Below are positions 26,567 through 35,427 of a DNA stretch of 64,000 nucleotides, piece after piece (the first letter of the stretch is position 1; each line of letters opens with the position of its first letter). The stretch is from JBBQUN01 sp963698395 (GTDB taxonomy: Bacteria; Actinomycetota; Acidimicrobiia; Acidimicrobiales; SZUA-35). The stretch covers positions 868,001 to 932,000 of the forward strand of contig CAVOQQ010000001.1 of NCBI GenBank assembly GCA_963698395.1. The letters are read 5' to 3'. The position numbers were made by a program, and so were the translations under genes. The notes under the pieces were generated by a model. That model had not been told where the DNA came from. It did not search any database and saw only the letters and a program-made list of their open reading frames with translations.

Positions 26567-27064
26567 TCAGGTCGACGGGAGTGGCCGTCCGTTGTGCGTT
26601 GCGGTCCGCTCGACCGTATGACTGCGCTCGATGGCGTCGAGAACGAAACACATACGTTCGGCCTGATCGACGATGGCTGCGATCGTGTCGGGGTCAGCCT
26701 CGGAGGTGACGTCGATCGACGTGTGCATCGACTCGAGTCGATGGGCAGCGGTTCCGGCCAGCATCGAGCCGGACATGACGAAACTGGGTGTCACGATCAT
26801 CGTGGCACCGTGGATCTCCACCTTGCGAGCCTCGCCGACACGGGCGAGTTGGGTGAGCATTCAAAAGGCGAGGGCGGCACCGAAGTAGGCCAACGGCGGG
26901 GGTGCGGTGTTGTCGCCACCGATCGCCGCACTCTCGTCGCAAGCGATCTGGAAGATGTCGAAGCTGGCCGTCTTGCGTTGGCGTTCGGCGGTGGCGGCAG
27001 CAACGTCGAACGTGAACCGCATGCCTCCATCGACGCGCTCGACCTGGAACGGACTGTCAGTCAT
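26567..27064 (-). CDS. OsmC-like protein, selenoprotein
   Basis: OsmC/Ohr-fold protein of 165 residues, a family of thiol-dependent hydroperoxide reductases. The frame reads PPPLAYFGAALAF, UGA (26861-26863), MLTQLARVGEARKVEIHG and continues with no shift to AERMCFVLDAIERS and the stop at 26567. In the family a first active-site Cys stands in the central helix where the UGA is (residue 68) and the second Cys is the one in RMCF, so a Sec-Cys pair is expected. Reading the UGA as a stop would leave two half-domains abutting with no spacing, each incomplete. It lies 17 nt after an alpha/beta hydrolase on the same strand and converges on the formate dehydrogenase operon. Confidence 0.85.
26831..26863 (-). 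promoter_or_regulatory. SECIS-like hairpin after UGA of the OsmC-like gene
   Basis: On the minus strand, CTCGCC pairs with GGCGAG (6 bp) around the loop CGTGTC, at positions 26848-26831. The loop starts 18 nt after the UGA, the same spacing as in fdhA, and has G at its second position. An outer CACC/GGTG pairing could extend it. Assigned by eye. Confidence 0.6.
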
Positions 27065-27081
27065 GCCCGCACGCTAGTCGC

Positions 27082-27831
27082 TCAGTCGGCGATGCTCGCC
27101 CAGAAGCCCTCGAGCGCAGCGGCGCCGGCTCCAGGGTCCTGGATCATCCACCAGTGGCCCAGCCCTTCGAGAACGGCCACCTGCGCGCCGGCCGCCGCTG
27201 CGGCCTGGCGGCCGAGTGCCTCACCACCGACGTAGGGATCTTCCGCAGCCAGGATGCACAGGCCCGGCGTTGCCGCCGCCCGATGGAGTTCGGCGCCGGC
27301 CTCACCTGCAGCGGGCTGAGCGGCCGATCGATAGAGGGCGAGGATGCAGCGGGCGGTGTCGTCGTTTCTCGCCTCGGCCACCGATCGGGCGATCTCGGGC
27401 GTCATGCCGATGCTCGCGTACAGTGCCGCCACGTCGTCGACCGGAGCCGCCACCATCGCAGCGACGGCCTCTTCGCCGACTCCCGGCGTCTGCCACCCCT
27501 GGGCTGCGTCGTGCCAGACGTACTCCGGGGTGAACACGCCGGGGATGTCGCTGGCCCAGGAGCGGGCCAGCTCCGGCCGGGCCATCATCGCTCCCAACAC
27601 GTGCCCGCCACCCCAGTCGTGGCCGACCAGATCGATCGGGCCGTCGATCGCTTCGAGTTCGGCGATCAGCCAGTCGACGTACTCGAGGCGAGTGGCGCCG
27701 AAGCCGTCGGGAACCGGCGCGCCGAAGCCCGGCGGTGACAGGGCAATGAGGTCATCTCGCTCGAGCGACTCGAAGAGCGGGCCCCAGATGGCGTTGGTCT
27801 CGGGATTTCCATGGACGAAGACGGCAGGCAT
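27082..27831 (-). CDS. Alpha/beta hydrolase
   Basis: Alpha/beta-hydrolase fold enzyme of 249 residues. The oxyanion-hole segment is FVHGNPET, the nucleophile elbow is GHDWGGGHV with Asp as nucleophile, as in epoxide hydrolases and haloalkane dehalogenases, and the C-terminal His is in EGLGHWWMIQDP. It could open an epoxide or release a halide; substrate unknown. The ATG at 27831 gives a short, normal N-terminus. It precedes the OsmC-like selenoprotein by 17 nt and is probably in one transcript with it. Confidence 0.82.
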   Translation of the reverse strand: MPAVFVHGNPETNAIWGPLFESLERDDLIALSPPGFGAPVPDGFGATRLEYVDWLIAELEAIDGPIDLVGHDWGGGHVLGAMMARPELARSWASDIPGVFTPEYVWHDAAQGWQTPGVGEEAVAAMVAAPVDDVAALYASIGMTPEIARSVAEARNDDTARCILALYRSAAQPAAGEAGAELHRAAATPGLCILAAEDPYVGGEALGRQAAAAAGAQVAVLEGLGHWWMIQDPGAGAAALEGFWASIAD

Positions 27832-27898
27832 GACCGAACGCTACGCCAGGAGTGCGATGCCGGCGAGTGCGGCTTCCGCCGAGGCACGGCGAGGTCGG

Positions 27899-29719
27899 TC
27901 AGCCATAGAGCTTGTCGATCACCTCGGCGTAGTGCTCCATCACGACCATTCTCCGAACCTTGAGCGTCGGGGTCACCTCTTCGGCATCCGACTCCAGATC
28001 GTGGGGCAAGATGGCGAACGACCGAATCGACTCCGCCTTCGAGACGGACTCGTTTGCGAAATCGACGGCTTCCTGGATCTCCGCCCGAAGCTCGGGATCG
28101 TCGACCATGGACGCGACGGTGGCGCCTGGCCGGCCATGTTCGTCGGCCCAGGTCGCAAACGCCTCGTCGTCGATGGTGAAGAGGGCAGCGATGAAGGGTC
28201 GGCCGTCACCGACGACCATTGCCTGACTGACGAGGTGATGCGCTCGGAGCCGGTCCTCGAGCGGAGCAGGGGCGACGTTCTTGCCTGCCGCCGTCACGAT
28301 CAAGTCCTTGATCCGGCCGGTGATACGGACGAAGCCGTCGTCGTCGACATCACCGACGTCGCCGGTGTGGAACCAGCCGTCGCGGTCGATGACATCGGCC
28401 GTGGCCTCGGCGTTCTGCCAGTACTGCTCGAAGACCTGTGGGCCTCGCACCACGATCTCGCCTTCTTGGGTGATCTCGAGATCGGTGTCACGCACAACCG
28501 GTCCAACGGTCCCCGACCGCCACGCGCCCACCCGATTGATCGTGAGGATCGGGCTGGTCTCGGTGAGGCCGTAGCCCTCATAGATGCGAACGCCGACACC
28601 GTCGAAGAAGGAGGTGAGGCGCTCTCCCAGCGGCCCACCGCCGCTGAACGCCATACGCAGGTTCCCGCCGAACGCCTCGACGATCTTGCCGTAGACGAGC
28701 TTGTCGAAGACTGCATGCTCGACCCGGGTGAGCAGCGAGACGTGTCCGGCGGAGCGTTCACGGGAGTAGACGATCGACGTACGAACGGCTCGCTCGAAGA
28801 TCCGGCCCTTCTTCGCCAACTCTGCCTTGTGCTGCGCCGAATGGAAGACCTTCTCGAAGATGCGTGGCACGGCGGCGATGAGGGTCGGGCGGGCCATGGG
28901 GAATTCCTCGGCGAGTGAACCGATGTCGGTGGCGAAGGCCAAGCGGGTGCCACATTCGAGGGCGTACAGGGCGGTCATCTTGGCCAACACGTGCGCCAGC
29001 GGGAGGAAGAGGAGCACGGTGTCGTCGGGTCCGACGGCATCGCCGAGTGCATCGGTGATCTGATGGACGTTCGATCGCAGATTGCCGTGGGTGAGCACAC
29101 ATCCCTTCGGCCGCCCGGTGGTGCCCGACGTGTAGATGATCGTGGCCATCGTGTCGGGACCGAGGGTGTCGAGCCGCGCCTGCAGAGCCGCGTCGTCGCC
29201 GTCGGTGACAGCGCCGGCGATCAGCGCATCGAGCTGGCCGCCTTCGATGCTGAGGACGTCCCGAACCGCGGTTTCACGGGCCGCCGTCTTCACCAGATCT
29301 CGCAGCGCGTCGTTCTCGACGATGGCGAGCACGGCACCGGAGTCCTGCAGCATCCACGTGACCTGGTGCGCCGAAGACGTCTCGTAGATCGGTACGGTCG
29401 CTGCGCCGATGGCATTGATGGCCTGGTCGACTTCGAGCCACTCGGGCGAGGTCGATGCCATCAGGGCCACACGATCACCGGGTTCGATTCCCGCTCGCAG
29501 GAGCCCCTTGGCGATGCCGGCAATGCGACTCCACACCTCGGCAACGGTGCGGTCGACGAATCGATCTCCATCGCGTGCAGCGAACAGTGGGTGTGTCGGC
29601 ATCGAGTCCGACATGCGCAGCATCGGCATCAGTAGATGATCGGGCTCGGTGCCCGCTGCTCGTCCCTCTCGTTTGGCGGGGCCCTCGTGCTGGGTTGGTT
29701 CGGATGCGGCTGACACCAT
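27899..29719 (-). CDS. Long-chain fatty acid--CoA ligase (AMP-binding)
   Basis: Acyl-CoA synthetase of 606 residues, close to the long-chain FadD15-like group. Adenylation motifs are TIIYTSGTTGRPKGCVLTHG (P-loop, A3), YEGYGLTETSP (A5), GWFHTGDVGDVDDDGFVRIT (A7-A8) and GRIKDLIVTAAGKN with the C-terminal Lys in TPTLKVRR. It makes acyl-CoA from fatty acid, ATP and CoA via an acyl-adenylate. ATG 29719 has GGGAG 8 nt upstream; the open frame extends much further but without similarity. It is a single gene, divergent from the acetyltransferase gene at 29873. Confidence 0.93.
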   Translation of the reverse strand: MVSAASEPTQHEGPAKREGRAAGTEPDHLLMPMLRMSDSMPTHPLFAARDGDRFVDRTVAEVWSRIAGIAKGLLRAGIEPGDRVALMASTSPEWLEVDQAINAIGAATVPIYETSSAHQVTWMLQDSGAVLAIVENDALRDLVKTAARETAVRDVLSIEGGQLDALIAGAVTDGDDAALQARLDTLGPDTMATIIYTSGTTGRPKGCVLTHGNLRSNVHQITDALGDAVGPDDTVLLFLPLAHVLAKMTALYALECGTRLAFATDIGSLAEEFPMARPTLIAAVPRIFEKVFHSAQHKAELAKKGRIFERAVRTSIVYSRERSAGHVSLLTRVEHAVFDKLVYGKIVEAFGGNLRMAFSGGGPLGERLTSFFDGVGVRIYEGYGLTETSPILTINRVGAWRSGTVGPVVRDTDLEITQEGEIVVRGPQVFEQYWQNAEATADVIDRDGWFHTGDVGDVDDDGFVRITGRIKDLIVTAAGKNVAPAPLEDRLRAHHLVSQAMVVGDGRPFIAALFTIDDEAFATWADEHGRPGATVASMVDDPELRAEIQEAVDFANESVSKAESIRSFAILPHDLESDAEEVTPTLKVRRMVVMEHYAEVIDKLYG

Positions 29720-29872
29720 CAGCTCCCTTCGTCTGCCAACGATCGTCTCGCCGAGAGTGCTGCCGGTCCAGAGGCGGAAGACCCACGATCTGGCGTCGGC
29801 GCAGTGACGTGACGTAAGCCCCTCGCACTCGCTCGATCGGTCGTGGAGAGTATGGGGGAACAAAGGATGCCG

Positions 29873-30820
29873 ATGACGACCGACGAACACCGGTGCGAAC
29901 TCTGTGGCGAGCGCATCGAGCTGGCGCCTGGCCGAACGCTCGAGCTGCGCCATCTCCAACCTGACGATGGGCCCGGGCTGGCCGATCTCTATGCACGCCT
30001 GCGGCCCGAGGACATCTATCGACGGTTCTTCACCAGCGTTGCGCCGGCGAGCACCTGGTTCGAGGACTGGGCGAACATCGAAGCTCGAGGTGGTTTCGGC
30101 CTGGTCGGCGTCCGCGAAGACGAACAGGGGCGTCGGATCGTCGCCGAGGCGGGCTACGCCAAGCTGTGCGACGGTGATGGCGAACTCGGGATCGCTGTCG
30201 ATCCCGATGCTCGAGGATGGCTGGGTCCCTGGCTCCTCGACGCCCTGCTCCGCCATGCGGCGGCGCGAGGCATTCCCAACATGCAGGCCCTCATCCTCTT
30301 GGAGAATCGCCGGATGTCGACGTTGGCGGCGTCTCGTGGGACGGCGACGATGAGTTCCGAAGACTGGTCGATGACCCGGGTGTCGATGAGCACGAGCGGA
30401 ACGATGCCGTCCTGGCCGGCCAAGGCGGAAGACGACGAACAGCCCGAGCGCAAGCGCCTGCTCGTCGAATCGGATCGGTCACGGTGGGCGGGCGCACCGC
30501 TGGCCATGGCTGCCGGGTTCGACGTGATGGTCTGTCGTGGTCCCGATTCGCAGCCGCACGGGTGCCCCGTTCTCCACGGCGAGCGCTGCCCTCTGCTCGA
30601 CGGCGCCGACGTGGTGATCCGCGTGCTGGATCCCGCCAGCCCGGCCTCGGTCTCGCTGCTGCTGGAAGAATCGGTCGTACACCCCGTCAATCGTCTGATC
30701 GATGGCTTCGTGATCGATGAGTCGACCGGTGCGACCGTGCGCCGCCCGGATGCCGACCTCGTTGCCGACGCGGTCGAAGCGGGCAAGACGATCGAGGATC
30801 CGCCGCCGCTCGGGCAGTGA
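29873..30820 (+). CDS. GNAT-like acetyltransferase with an unassigned C-terminal domain
   Basis: Protein of about 315 residues. After a short CELCGER motif it has a GNAT-like domain (LELRHLQPDDGPGLADLYAR, YRRFF, AYAKL-type strand GYAKLCDGDGELGIAVDP, GLGPWLLDALLRHAA, MQALILLENRRM). The last 120 residues, starting near RKRLLVESDRSRWAGAP, are of unknown type (FDVMVCRGPDSQPHGCP). The acetyl-CoA loop R/Q-x-x-G-x-G/A is only weakly seen (DARGWLGPW), so activity is uncertain. AAAGG 6 nt upstream supports ATG 29873; 29852 and 29867 are alternatives. It is divergent from the acyl-CoA ligase. Confidence 0.65.
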   Translation: MTTDEHRCELCGERIELAPGRTLELRHLQPDDGPGLADLYARLRPEDIYRRFFTSVAPASTWFEDWANIEARGGFGLVGVREDEQGRRIVAEAGYAKLCDGDGELGIAVDPDARGWLGPWLLDALLRHAAARGIPNMQALILLENRRMSTLAASRGTATMSSEDWSMTRVSMSTSGTMPSWPAKAEDDEQPERKRLLVESDRSRWAGAPLAMAAGFDVMVCRGPDSQPHGCPVLHGERCPLLDGADVVIRVLDPASPASVSLLLEESVVHPVNRLIDGFVIDESTGATVRRPDADLVADAVEAGKTIEDPPPLGQ

Positions 30821-30848
30821 CCCCGCTCGTCGGCCCCCATGATCATCA

Positions 30849-30871
30849 GTGTCACACCTCGTGACTAGCAT
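30849..30871 (+). promoter_or_regulatory. Putative DNA-damage (RecA-NDp/PafBC-type) promoter of the nurA operon
   Basis: GTGTCACAC (30849-30857), 8 nt, then TAGCAT (30866-30871). The mycobacterial RecA-independent damage promoter is tTGTCRgtg-N8-TAnnnT, recognised with the activator PafBC. The TGTCR core, the 8-nt spacer and the TAnnnT box all match; the last three bases of the first element do not. The -10 box ends 7 nt before the ATG, so the transcript should be leaderless. A near copy precedes addB. Confidence 0.65.
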
Positions 30872-30878
30872 CGTTCAC

Positions 30879-31976
30879 ATGTCCTCTACCCAGCTCACGG
30901 CAGCCCCCAGCGGCGTGCCGCCGCTCCTTCGCCGCCGTGGCGATCGTGCGCATTCGAGCGCGCTGGCGCCAGTCGGGGCAGGTCCGATCGCCGACGCTCC
31001 AGATCCGGCAGACAACACCCCGGTACCAGCGGGCAACGATCGTGGCGGTTCCTGGGAGGTCTTCTCCGAAGACTGGGACCCCACCTACGGCGCGCCCGCC
31101 ACCTTCGACTTCGACGACTCCGACGACGTCACCCTGGCCGAATGCGATCACCGCCACGTTCCGCCCGCACGCGTCGTGCCGGCGCCCCTGTGCTTCATCG
31201 ACGGCCGCCGCCGAGTCGAGCTCCAGCTCTGGGCCGAACAGCGGCTCACCGGCACGCGAGTACCGGGCATCCTCGGCTGCTACGCCGTCGGGGCGGTCGC
31301 GGTACGTCCCGGTCAGTCGGCCGGGTACGAAGGCGTCCGAGTCGGTCGGGCCGCCATCTGGGGTGGCGGTCACAGCGGCGACTTCCGCTCACCCGCCGGT
31401 CACCACTGGGTGTCTGACTCCACCACCTCCGAAGACCCAACCGAGCTGTTGGCTCGTCTGCAAGACCGTATGCGCCTGGCCGAAGGGCAGCTCGCGCTCG
31501 ACGCGGCATCGCAGGGCTGGACCGTCGTCCTCGACGGCCCGCTGAACCGCATCCGGTCGTTGCATCACCTGGTCACCGGCTACGTGAAGACCCACCGCCG
31601 TCAGCTGCTGCCTCCCGAGCAGCATGCACTCGTGCCCTCGCTCGGCATCGGTTGGCGCACCGCCCTCTACACCGCCGGAACCGATCGCTACACCTGCTAC
31701 GTGCGGGTCGGCGATCCACGTCCCGGCGGCAGTCGCTGGACGGGCATCGCTCGCCTCGACTTCCCCGCAACCGCGGGCATCGAGGCCATCGTCGAACGGG
31801 CCGATCAGTTGGCCGCCACCCTCCCGATGTACGCCGGGCAGCCGCATCGAGACCCGCGGGCTCCGGTCAACCTCACCCTCGTCCGCAACCTCGAGAATCA
31901 TCTCGGCAAACAGATGGGCAACGAAGACTTCGCCAAACGGGCAGCAAGAGACGCCGCGGCACTGCAAGCTGCATGA
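30879..31976 (+). CDS. nurA: NurA-like 5'-3' nuclease
   Basis: Protein of 365 residues with NurA-domain features. The first catalytic Asp is in PLCFIDGRRRVELQLW and the second in WTVVLDGPLNRI. Between them is a conserved-looking segment GVRVGRAAIWGGGHSGDF, and the end has HTYVRV-like strand RYTCYVRVGDPRPG. NurA nucleases work as dimers docked on a HerA hexamer and resect DNA ends with Mre11-Rad50 in archaea. The N-terminal 70 residues are low-complexity. ATG 30879 is fixed by the promoter 7 nt upstream. The next gene, herA, overlaps its stop by 4 nt, which strongly supports the pairing. Identification rests on motifs plus context. Confidence 0.75.
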   Translation: MSSTQLTAAPSGVPPLLRRRGDRAHSSALAPVGAGPIADAPDPADNTPVPAGNDRGGSWEVFSEDWDPTYGAPATFDFDDSDDVTLAECDHRHVPPARVVPAPLCFIDGRRRVELQLWAEQRLTGTRVPGILGCYAVGAVAVRPGQSAGYEGVRVGRAAIWGGGHSGDFRSPAGHHWVSDSTTSEDPTELLARLQDRMRLAEGQLALDAASQGWTVVLDGPLNRIRSLHHLVTGYVKTHRRQLLPPEQHALVPSLGIGWRTALYTAGTDRYTCYVRVGDPRPGGSRWTGIARLDFPATAGIEAIVERADQLAATLPMYAGQPHRDPRAPVNLTLVRNLENHLGKQMGNEDFAKRAARDAAALQAA

Positions 31977-33910
31977 TGAGCGCGTTTCCCTCCGCCGACG
32001 ACTATGAACCCACGCTCGACCCGGCCGAGGTCGAGATCATCCCCGTCACCACGCCCGACGACATCACCGGCATCGACCGTCGGAACTCGCTCGACGGCAT
32101 GGCCGACATCCCCCAGCTCCCGCCCATCGGCCTCATCGACGCTTCCACCGACGCCTCCACTCGGGTGGCCAACGTCTTGATCGACCCGTTGGTCGACGTC
32201 TCGCTCGACACCTTCGTGGTCTCGGCCCAGCGGCTGGCCGATGGCTCGTCACTGTTCCACTACGGCATCGTCACCGAAGTCTCGGGTCGGGTCGAGGGAG
32301 CCGAAACCGCCACCGACACCGCCCGACTCGCCCGCAACACCCTGCCCGGCGAGCGCTACCGCCGGGCCGAGGTCTCGTGGATGCGCACCCATCCCGAGCA
32401 GTACCTGCCTCCCTCGTCGGGCGCGCCGGTGTGGGTCGCTGCGGGGTCGCATCGCCGCCGTGCCCTCTTCCTCGACAAGATGGACGACACCGAGCGCTTG
32501 CCGATCGGGCTCGACATGCACGGCGAGGTCGTGTTCGTTCCCTACAGCTTCCTCAACGGCGACCGCGGCGCCCATGTGTCGATCTCGGGCAAGTCGGGCG
32601 TGGCCACCAAGACCAGCTACGCCCTGTTCCTGCTCTACCTGCTGTTCGAAACCCGCTGGGGCACCACCGCCCGCAAGGGGAACCCGAGCGACTCTGCCGT
32701 GCTGTTCTCGGTCAAGGGTGCCGACCTCTGTTTGCTCGACAAACACAACAAGGTGTTCAACGGGGCCACCGACGCCGCCGCCGAGGCTCGCTCGCAGTGG
32801 ACGGCGCTCGGGGTCGATCAGCCTGGCCCGTTCAAGCGGTTCGCCGTCTACGCCCCGGCCGAAGACGCCGGCCCGGGCGTCACGCCGGTGCCCGACATCT
32901 CGGTGCGCCCACGGTCCGAAGCCCACGCCTACGGCTGGTCGCCGAAGTCGTTCATCAGCAACGGCTTGCTCGAATACGTCTTCGACGACCTCGAATCCGG
33001 GCAGTTGTCGTTCATCGAGCAGACCGTACGCATCCAACTGCTGCGCTGGGCCTACCCCCTGGCCGGCGATCACCACGGCCGAGTCGTGCTGGTCGACCCG
33101 AGCCTCGTCGGCGACACCGTCGGTCACACCTGGGAGGGGGCGCTCCGCTCGCTGGGCAAGAAGACCGCCCAGCCTCGCACGGCCGGTGTGGTCGTCGAAA
33201 ACCTCGACGAACTGATCGACTTCATCAACGCCAAGGTCGCCGACGACGGTGGCGAGAACTACGACCCGAGCTGGGTCGCCGGCGTTGCCATCGGTACCCG
33301 CCAGGCCTTCGCCCGCCGACTGTGGAAGGCGGTGCCCCGGCTCCGGCGCCTGGTCCGTGCCGGACTCACCGAGGTCGATCTCACCGAGCAATTGTCGGTG
33401 GTCGACGTCCACGCGCTCCACGCCGACGCCCAGCGTTTCGTCGTCGCTGCCGTCCTCGCCAGGGTGTGGTCCGAACACGAGAACTCCACGGCATCGGGAA
33501 AGACCTTCGTGGTGCTCGACGAACTCAACAAGTACGCGCCTCGCCAGCAGTCGTCGCCCATCAAACATCTGCTGGTCGACATCGCCGCTCGGGGCCGCAG
33601 TCTCGGCGTCATCCTCATCGGTGCCCAGCAGAACCCTTCCGGCGTCGATCGAGACATCACCAACAATGCGGCGCTCGAAGTGGTGGGCCAGATCAAGTCG
33701 TCGGAGTCGGCCGAGCTCGGCTTCTTGCCGCCCGACATGCGAGCACGAGCCCAGATCATCGCGCCCGGCACCATGATCACCTCGCAGCCGTTGCTTCCGG
33801 CGCCGGTGCCGATCCGTTTTCCGTTCCCGCCCTACGCCACCCGGCTGGCCGAGGTCCTCGAGTCGCCGACCGCCGACGCCGACGCCGAGGCACTCCTGGA
33901 GGACATGTGA
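31973..33910 (+). CDS. herA: HerA-like ATPase/DNA translocase
   Basis: FtsK-HerA superfamily ATPase of 645 residues. The N-terminal 200 residues form the HAS-barrel-like part (RVANVLIDPLVDVSLDTFVV). The P-loop region is HVSISGKSGVATKTSYALFL, which departs from GxxxxGK[ST] by having Thr before Lys. Walker B is KTFVVLDELNKYAPR, and a sensor-like Gln is in LIGAQQNPSG. The C-terminus SGTMITSQ-like (PGTMITSQPLLPAPVPIRFPFPP) is typical of HerA. It should form a hexameric pump that feeds DNA to NurA. It overlaps nurA (ATGA) and sbcD (GTGA), so translation is coupled along the operon. Confidence 0.85.
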   Translation: MMSAFPSADDYEPTLDPAEVEIIPVTTPDDITGIDRRNSLDGMADIPQLPPIGLIDASTDASTRVANVLIDPLVDVSLDTFVVSAQRLADGSSLFHYGIVTEVSGRVEGAETATDTARLARNTLPGERYRRAEVSWMRTHPEQYLPPSSGAPVWVAAGSHRRRALFLDKMDDTERLPIGLDMHGEVVFVPYSFLNGDRGAHVSISGKSGVATKTSYALFLLYLLFETRWGTTARKGNPSDSAVLFSVKGADLCLLDKHNKVFNGATDAAAEARSQWTALGVDQPGPFKRFAVYAPAEDAGPGVTPVPDISVRPRSEAHAYGWSPKSFISNGLLEYVFDDLESGQLSFIEQTVRIQLLRWAYPLAGDHHGRVVLVDPSLVGDTVGHTWEGALRSLGKKTAQPRTAGVVVENLDELIDFINAKVADDGGENYDPSWVAGVAIGTRQAFARRLWKAVPRLRRLVRAGLTEVDLTEQLSVVDVHALHADAQRFVVAAVLARVWSEHENSTASGKTFVVLDELNKYAPRQQSSPIKHLLVDIAARGRSLGVILIGAQQNPSGVDRDITNNAALEVVGQIKSSESAELGFLPPDMRARAQIIAPGTMITSQPLLPAPVPIRFPFPPYATRLAEVLESPTADADAEALLEDM

Positions 33911-35427
33911 TCGCAGCACCGGGCCACGCTGCCTCGGCGGTGGTGCCGCCGCTCGATCCGGCGTCCGCCCGGATCCTGCACACCTCCGACTGGCACCTCG
34001 GAGTCTCGGTGCGCAACCGGTCACGTGCCCAAGACCACGACACCGCCATCGCCGAGCTGATCGAGATCGCTCGCGCCGCAGCGCCCGACCTGATCCTCCA
34101 CACCGGCGACCTCTTCGACGGCCATCGTCCGCCCATGGCCGACTTCGGGCGGGCCATCGTCGCCCTGCGAGATCTTGCCGAGATCGCGCCGGTGGTCGTG
34201 CTGGCCGGCAATCACGACTCCACCGCCGCGCTCGAGGTGCTCGGCACGGCGGTCGGCGATGAACTGCCCGACGAACTCGCCGCCGACACCTACGACCCGC
34301 TTGCCCCCTGCCGCCACCGCATCCGCATCCACGCTCGGCCGACCACGGCACGCAAGGGAGCCGTCGCCACCTATCCCTCGGCCGCCGGTGTCGACATCCG
34401 CCTCACGGCCCTGCCGTTCGTGCACGCCAACCGAGTCCTGAAGGAGTTCGATCAGCTGGCCGAGGCCAACACGACCTACGCCGACAAACTGCGCGAGATC
34501 GTCGGCGTGCTCACCAAGGCAGCCCTCGCCGACTTCGATCCCTCCGCCCAGGTGGCGGTCTTCGCCTCCCATGTGCACGTCACCGAGGCGTCGTTGTCGA
34601 GCGAGCGAACGGTGCATGTCTCCACCGACTACGCCACCGACGCCGGTCATCTGCCGCCCGAATACGGCTATCTGGCGTTCGGCCACATCCACGTGCCGCA
34701 ACCCGTCGCCGGTGGACGCGGGCGCTATGCCGGCTCCATCCTCGAGGTCGACTTCGGCGAAGAAGGCGAGACCAAGCAGGTGGTCATCGTCGATCTCGAA
34801 CCGGGACGGCCCGCCCGCCAGTATCCGATCCCTCTGGTGGCCGCCCGGAAGCTGCGCCGAGTGCGAGCGCCGCTCGGCGAGCTCGGCGCCATGGCCGACC
34901 ACCTCGGATCCGACATCGTGGAAGTCACCGTCACCCCCGACCCTCACGGCAACGATCATCTCGACGGCCCCATCGTGCTCGCCGAGGCCGACGCGACGTT
35001 CGACACGCTGTCGGCGGCGGTCGCGCACCTGCTGCCGCAGCCCGAGATCGTGTCGGTCATCGACGCTCGACGCACCTCGGTCGCCACGGCCGATCAGATG
35101 CCAACCGCCTCGGGGGCAACGGTCACCGTGCACCAGTCGTATCGAGACTGGCTGACCGGCGACGGCCGATCGCTCCTCGACAAGACACCCGACGCCGACC
35201 CCGAGCGAGTGGTCGAGCTCTTCGACGAGCTCCTCACCGCCGTGGCGAACGGCGACACCGACGACCTTCCCGAAGACGAAGCCCTGCTCGCTGCTCAGCT
35301 CGAAGGTTCGATGTCGCCGACCGCCGCCGTCTCATCGGCAGACACGTCGGCATCGACCGACTCGTCATCGACCGACTCGTCATCGACCAACTCATCGGCG
35401 ACCGGCCACGACCGCGACCCAGCATGA
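33907..35427 (+). CDS. sbcD: Exonuclease subunit SbcD (Mre11)
   Basis: Mre11-type metallo-nuclease of 506 residues. All phosphoesterase motifs are present: ILHTSDWHLG, LHTGDLFDGH, LAGNHDST, FASHVHV and GYLAFGHIHVPQ. With SbcC it trims DNA ends and hairpins. GTG 33907 overlaps the herA stop. After the capping domain there is a long acidic region and a C-terminal tail of about 30 residues rich in Ser, Thr and Asp, built by a 15-bp tandem repeat at 35350-35394. The stop overlaps the sbcC start (ATGA). The tail is outside the conserved fold and is probably disordered. Confidence 0.92.
   Translation: MIAAPGHAASAVVPPLDPASARILHTSDWHLGVSVRNRSRAQDHDTAIAELIEIARAAAPDLILHTGDLFDGHRPPMADFGRAIVALRDLAEIAPVVVLAGNHDSTAALEVLGTAVGDELPDELAADTYDPLAPCRHRIRIHARPTTARKGAVATYPSAAGVDIRLTALPFVHANRVLKEFDQLAEANTTYADKLREIVGVLTKAALADFDPSAQVAVFASHVHVTEASLSSERTVHVSTDYATDAGHLPPEYGYLAFGHIHVPQPVAGGRGRYAGSILEVDFGEEGETKQVVIVDLEPGRPARQYPIPLVAARKLRRVRAPLGELGAMADHLGSDIVEVTVTPDPHGNDHLDGPIVLAEADATFDTLSAAVAHLLPQPEIVSVIDARRTSVATADQMPTASGATVTVHQSYRDWLTGDGRSLLDKTPDADPERVVELFDELLTAVANGDTDDLPEDEALLAAQLEGSMSPTAAVSSADTSASTDSSSTDSSSTNSSATGHDRDPA
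35350..35394 (+). repeat. Tandem repeat 15 bp x 3 in the sbcD tail
   Basis: Three 15-bp units related to TCATCGACCGACTCG at 35350-35364, 35365-35379 and 35380-35394, with small changes in the first and last. They encode a Ser/Thr/Asp-rich tail (SSSTD units) and keep the reading frame. Confidence 0.85.

Noticed and set aside
150..26863. UGA read as Trp (alternative genetic code) to explain the three in-frame UGAs
   Set aside because: Many genes here end at UGA in the normal place and use TGG for Trp; each in-frame UGA is at a redox Cys position and has a following hairpin, which fits selenocysteine.
32249..34351. 700-residue minus-strand open frame
   Set aside because: Antisense to herA and sbcD, no motifs.
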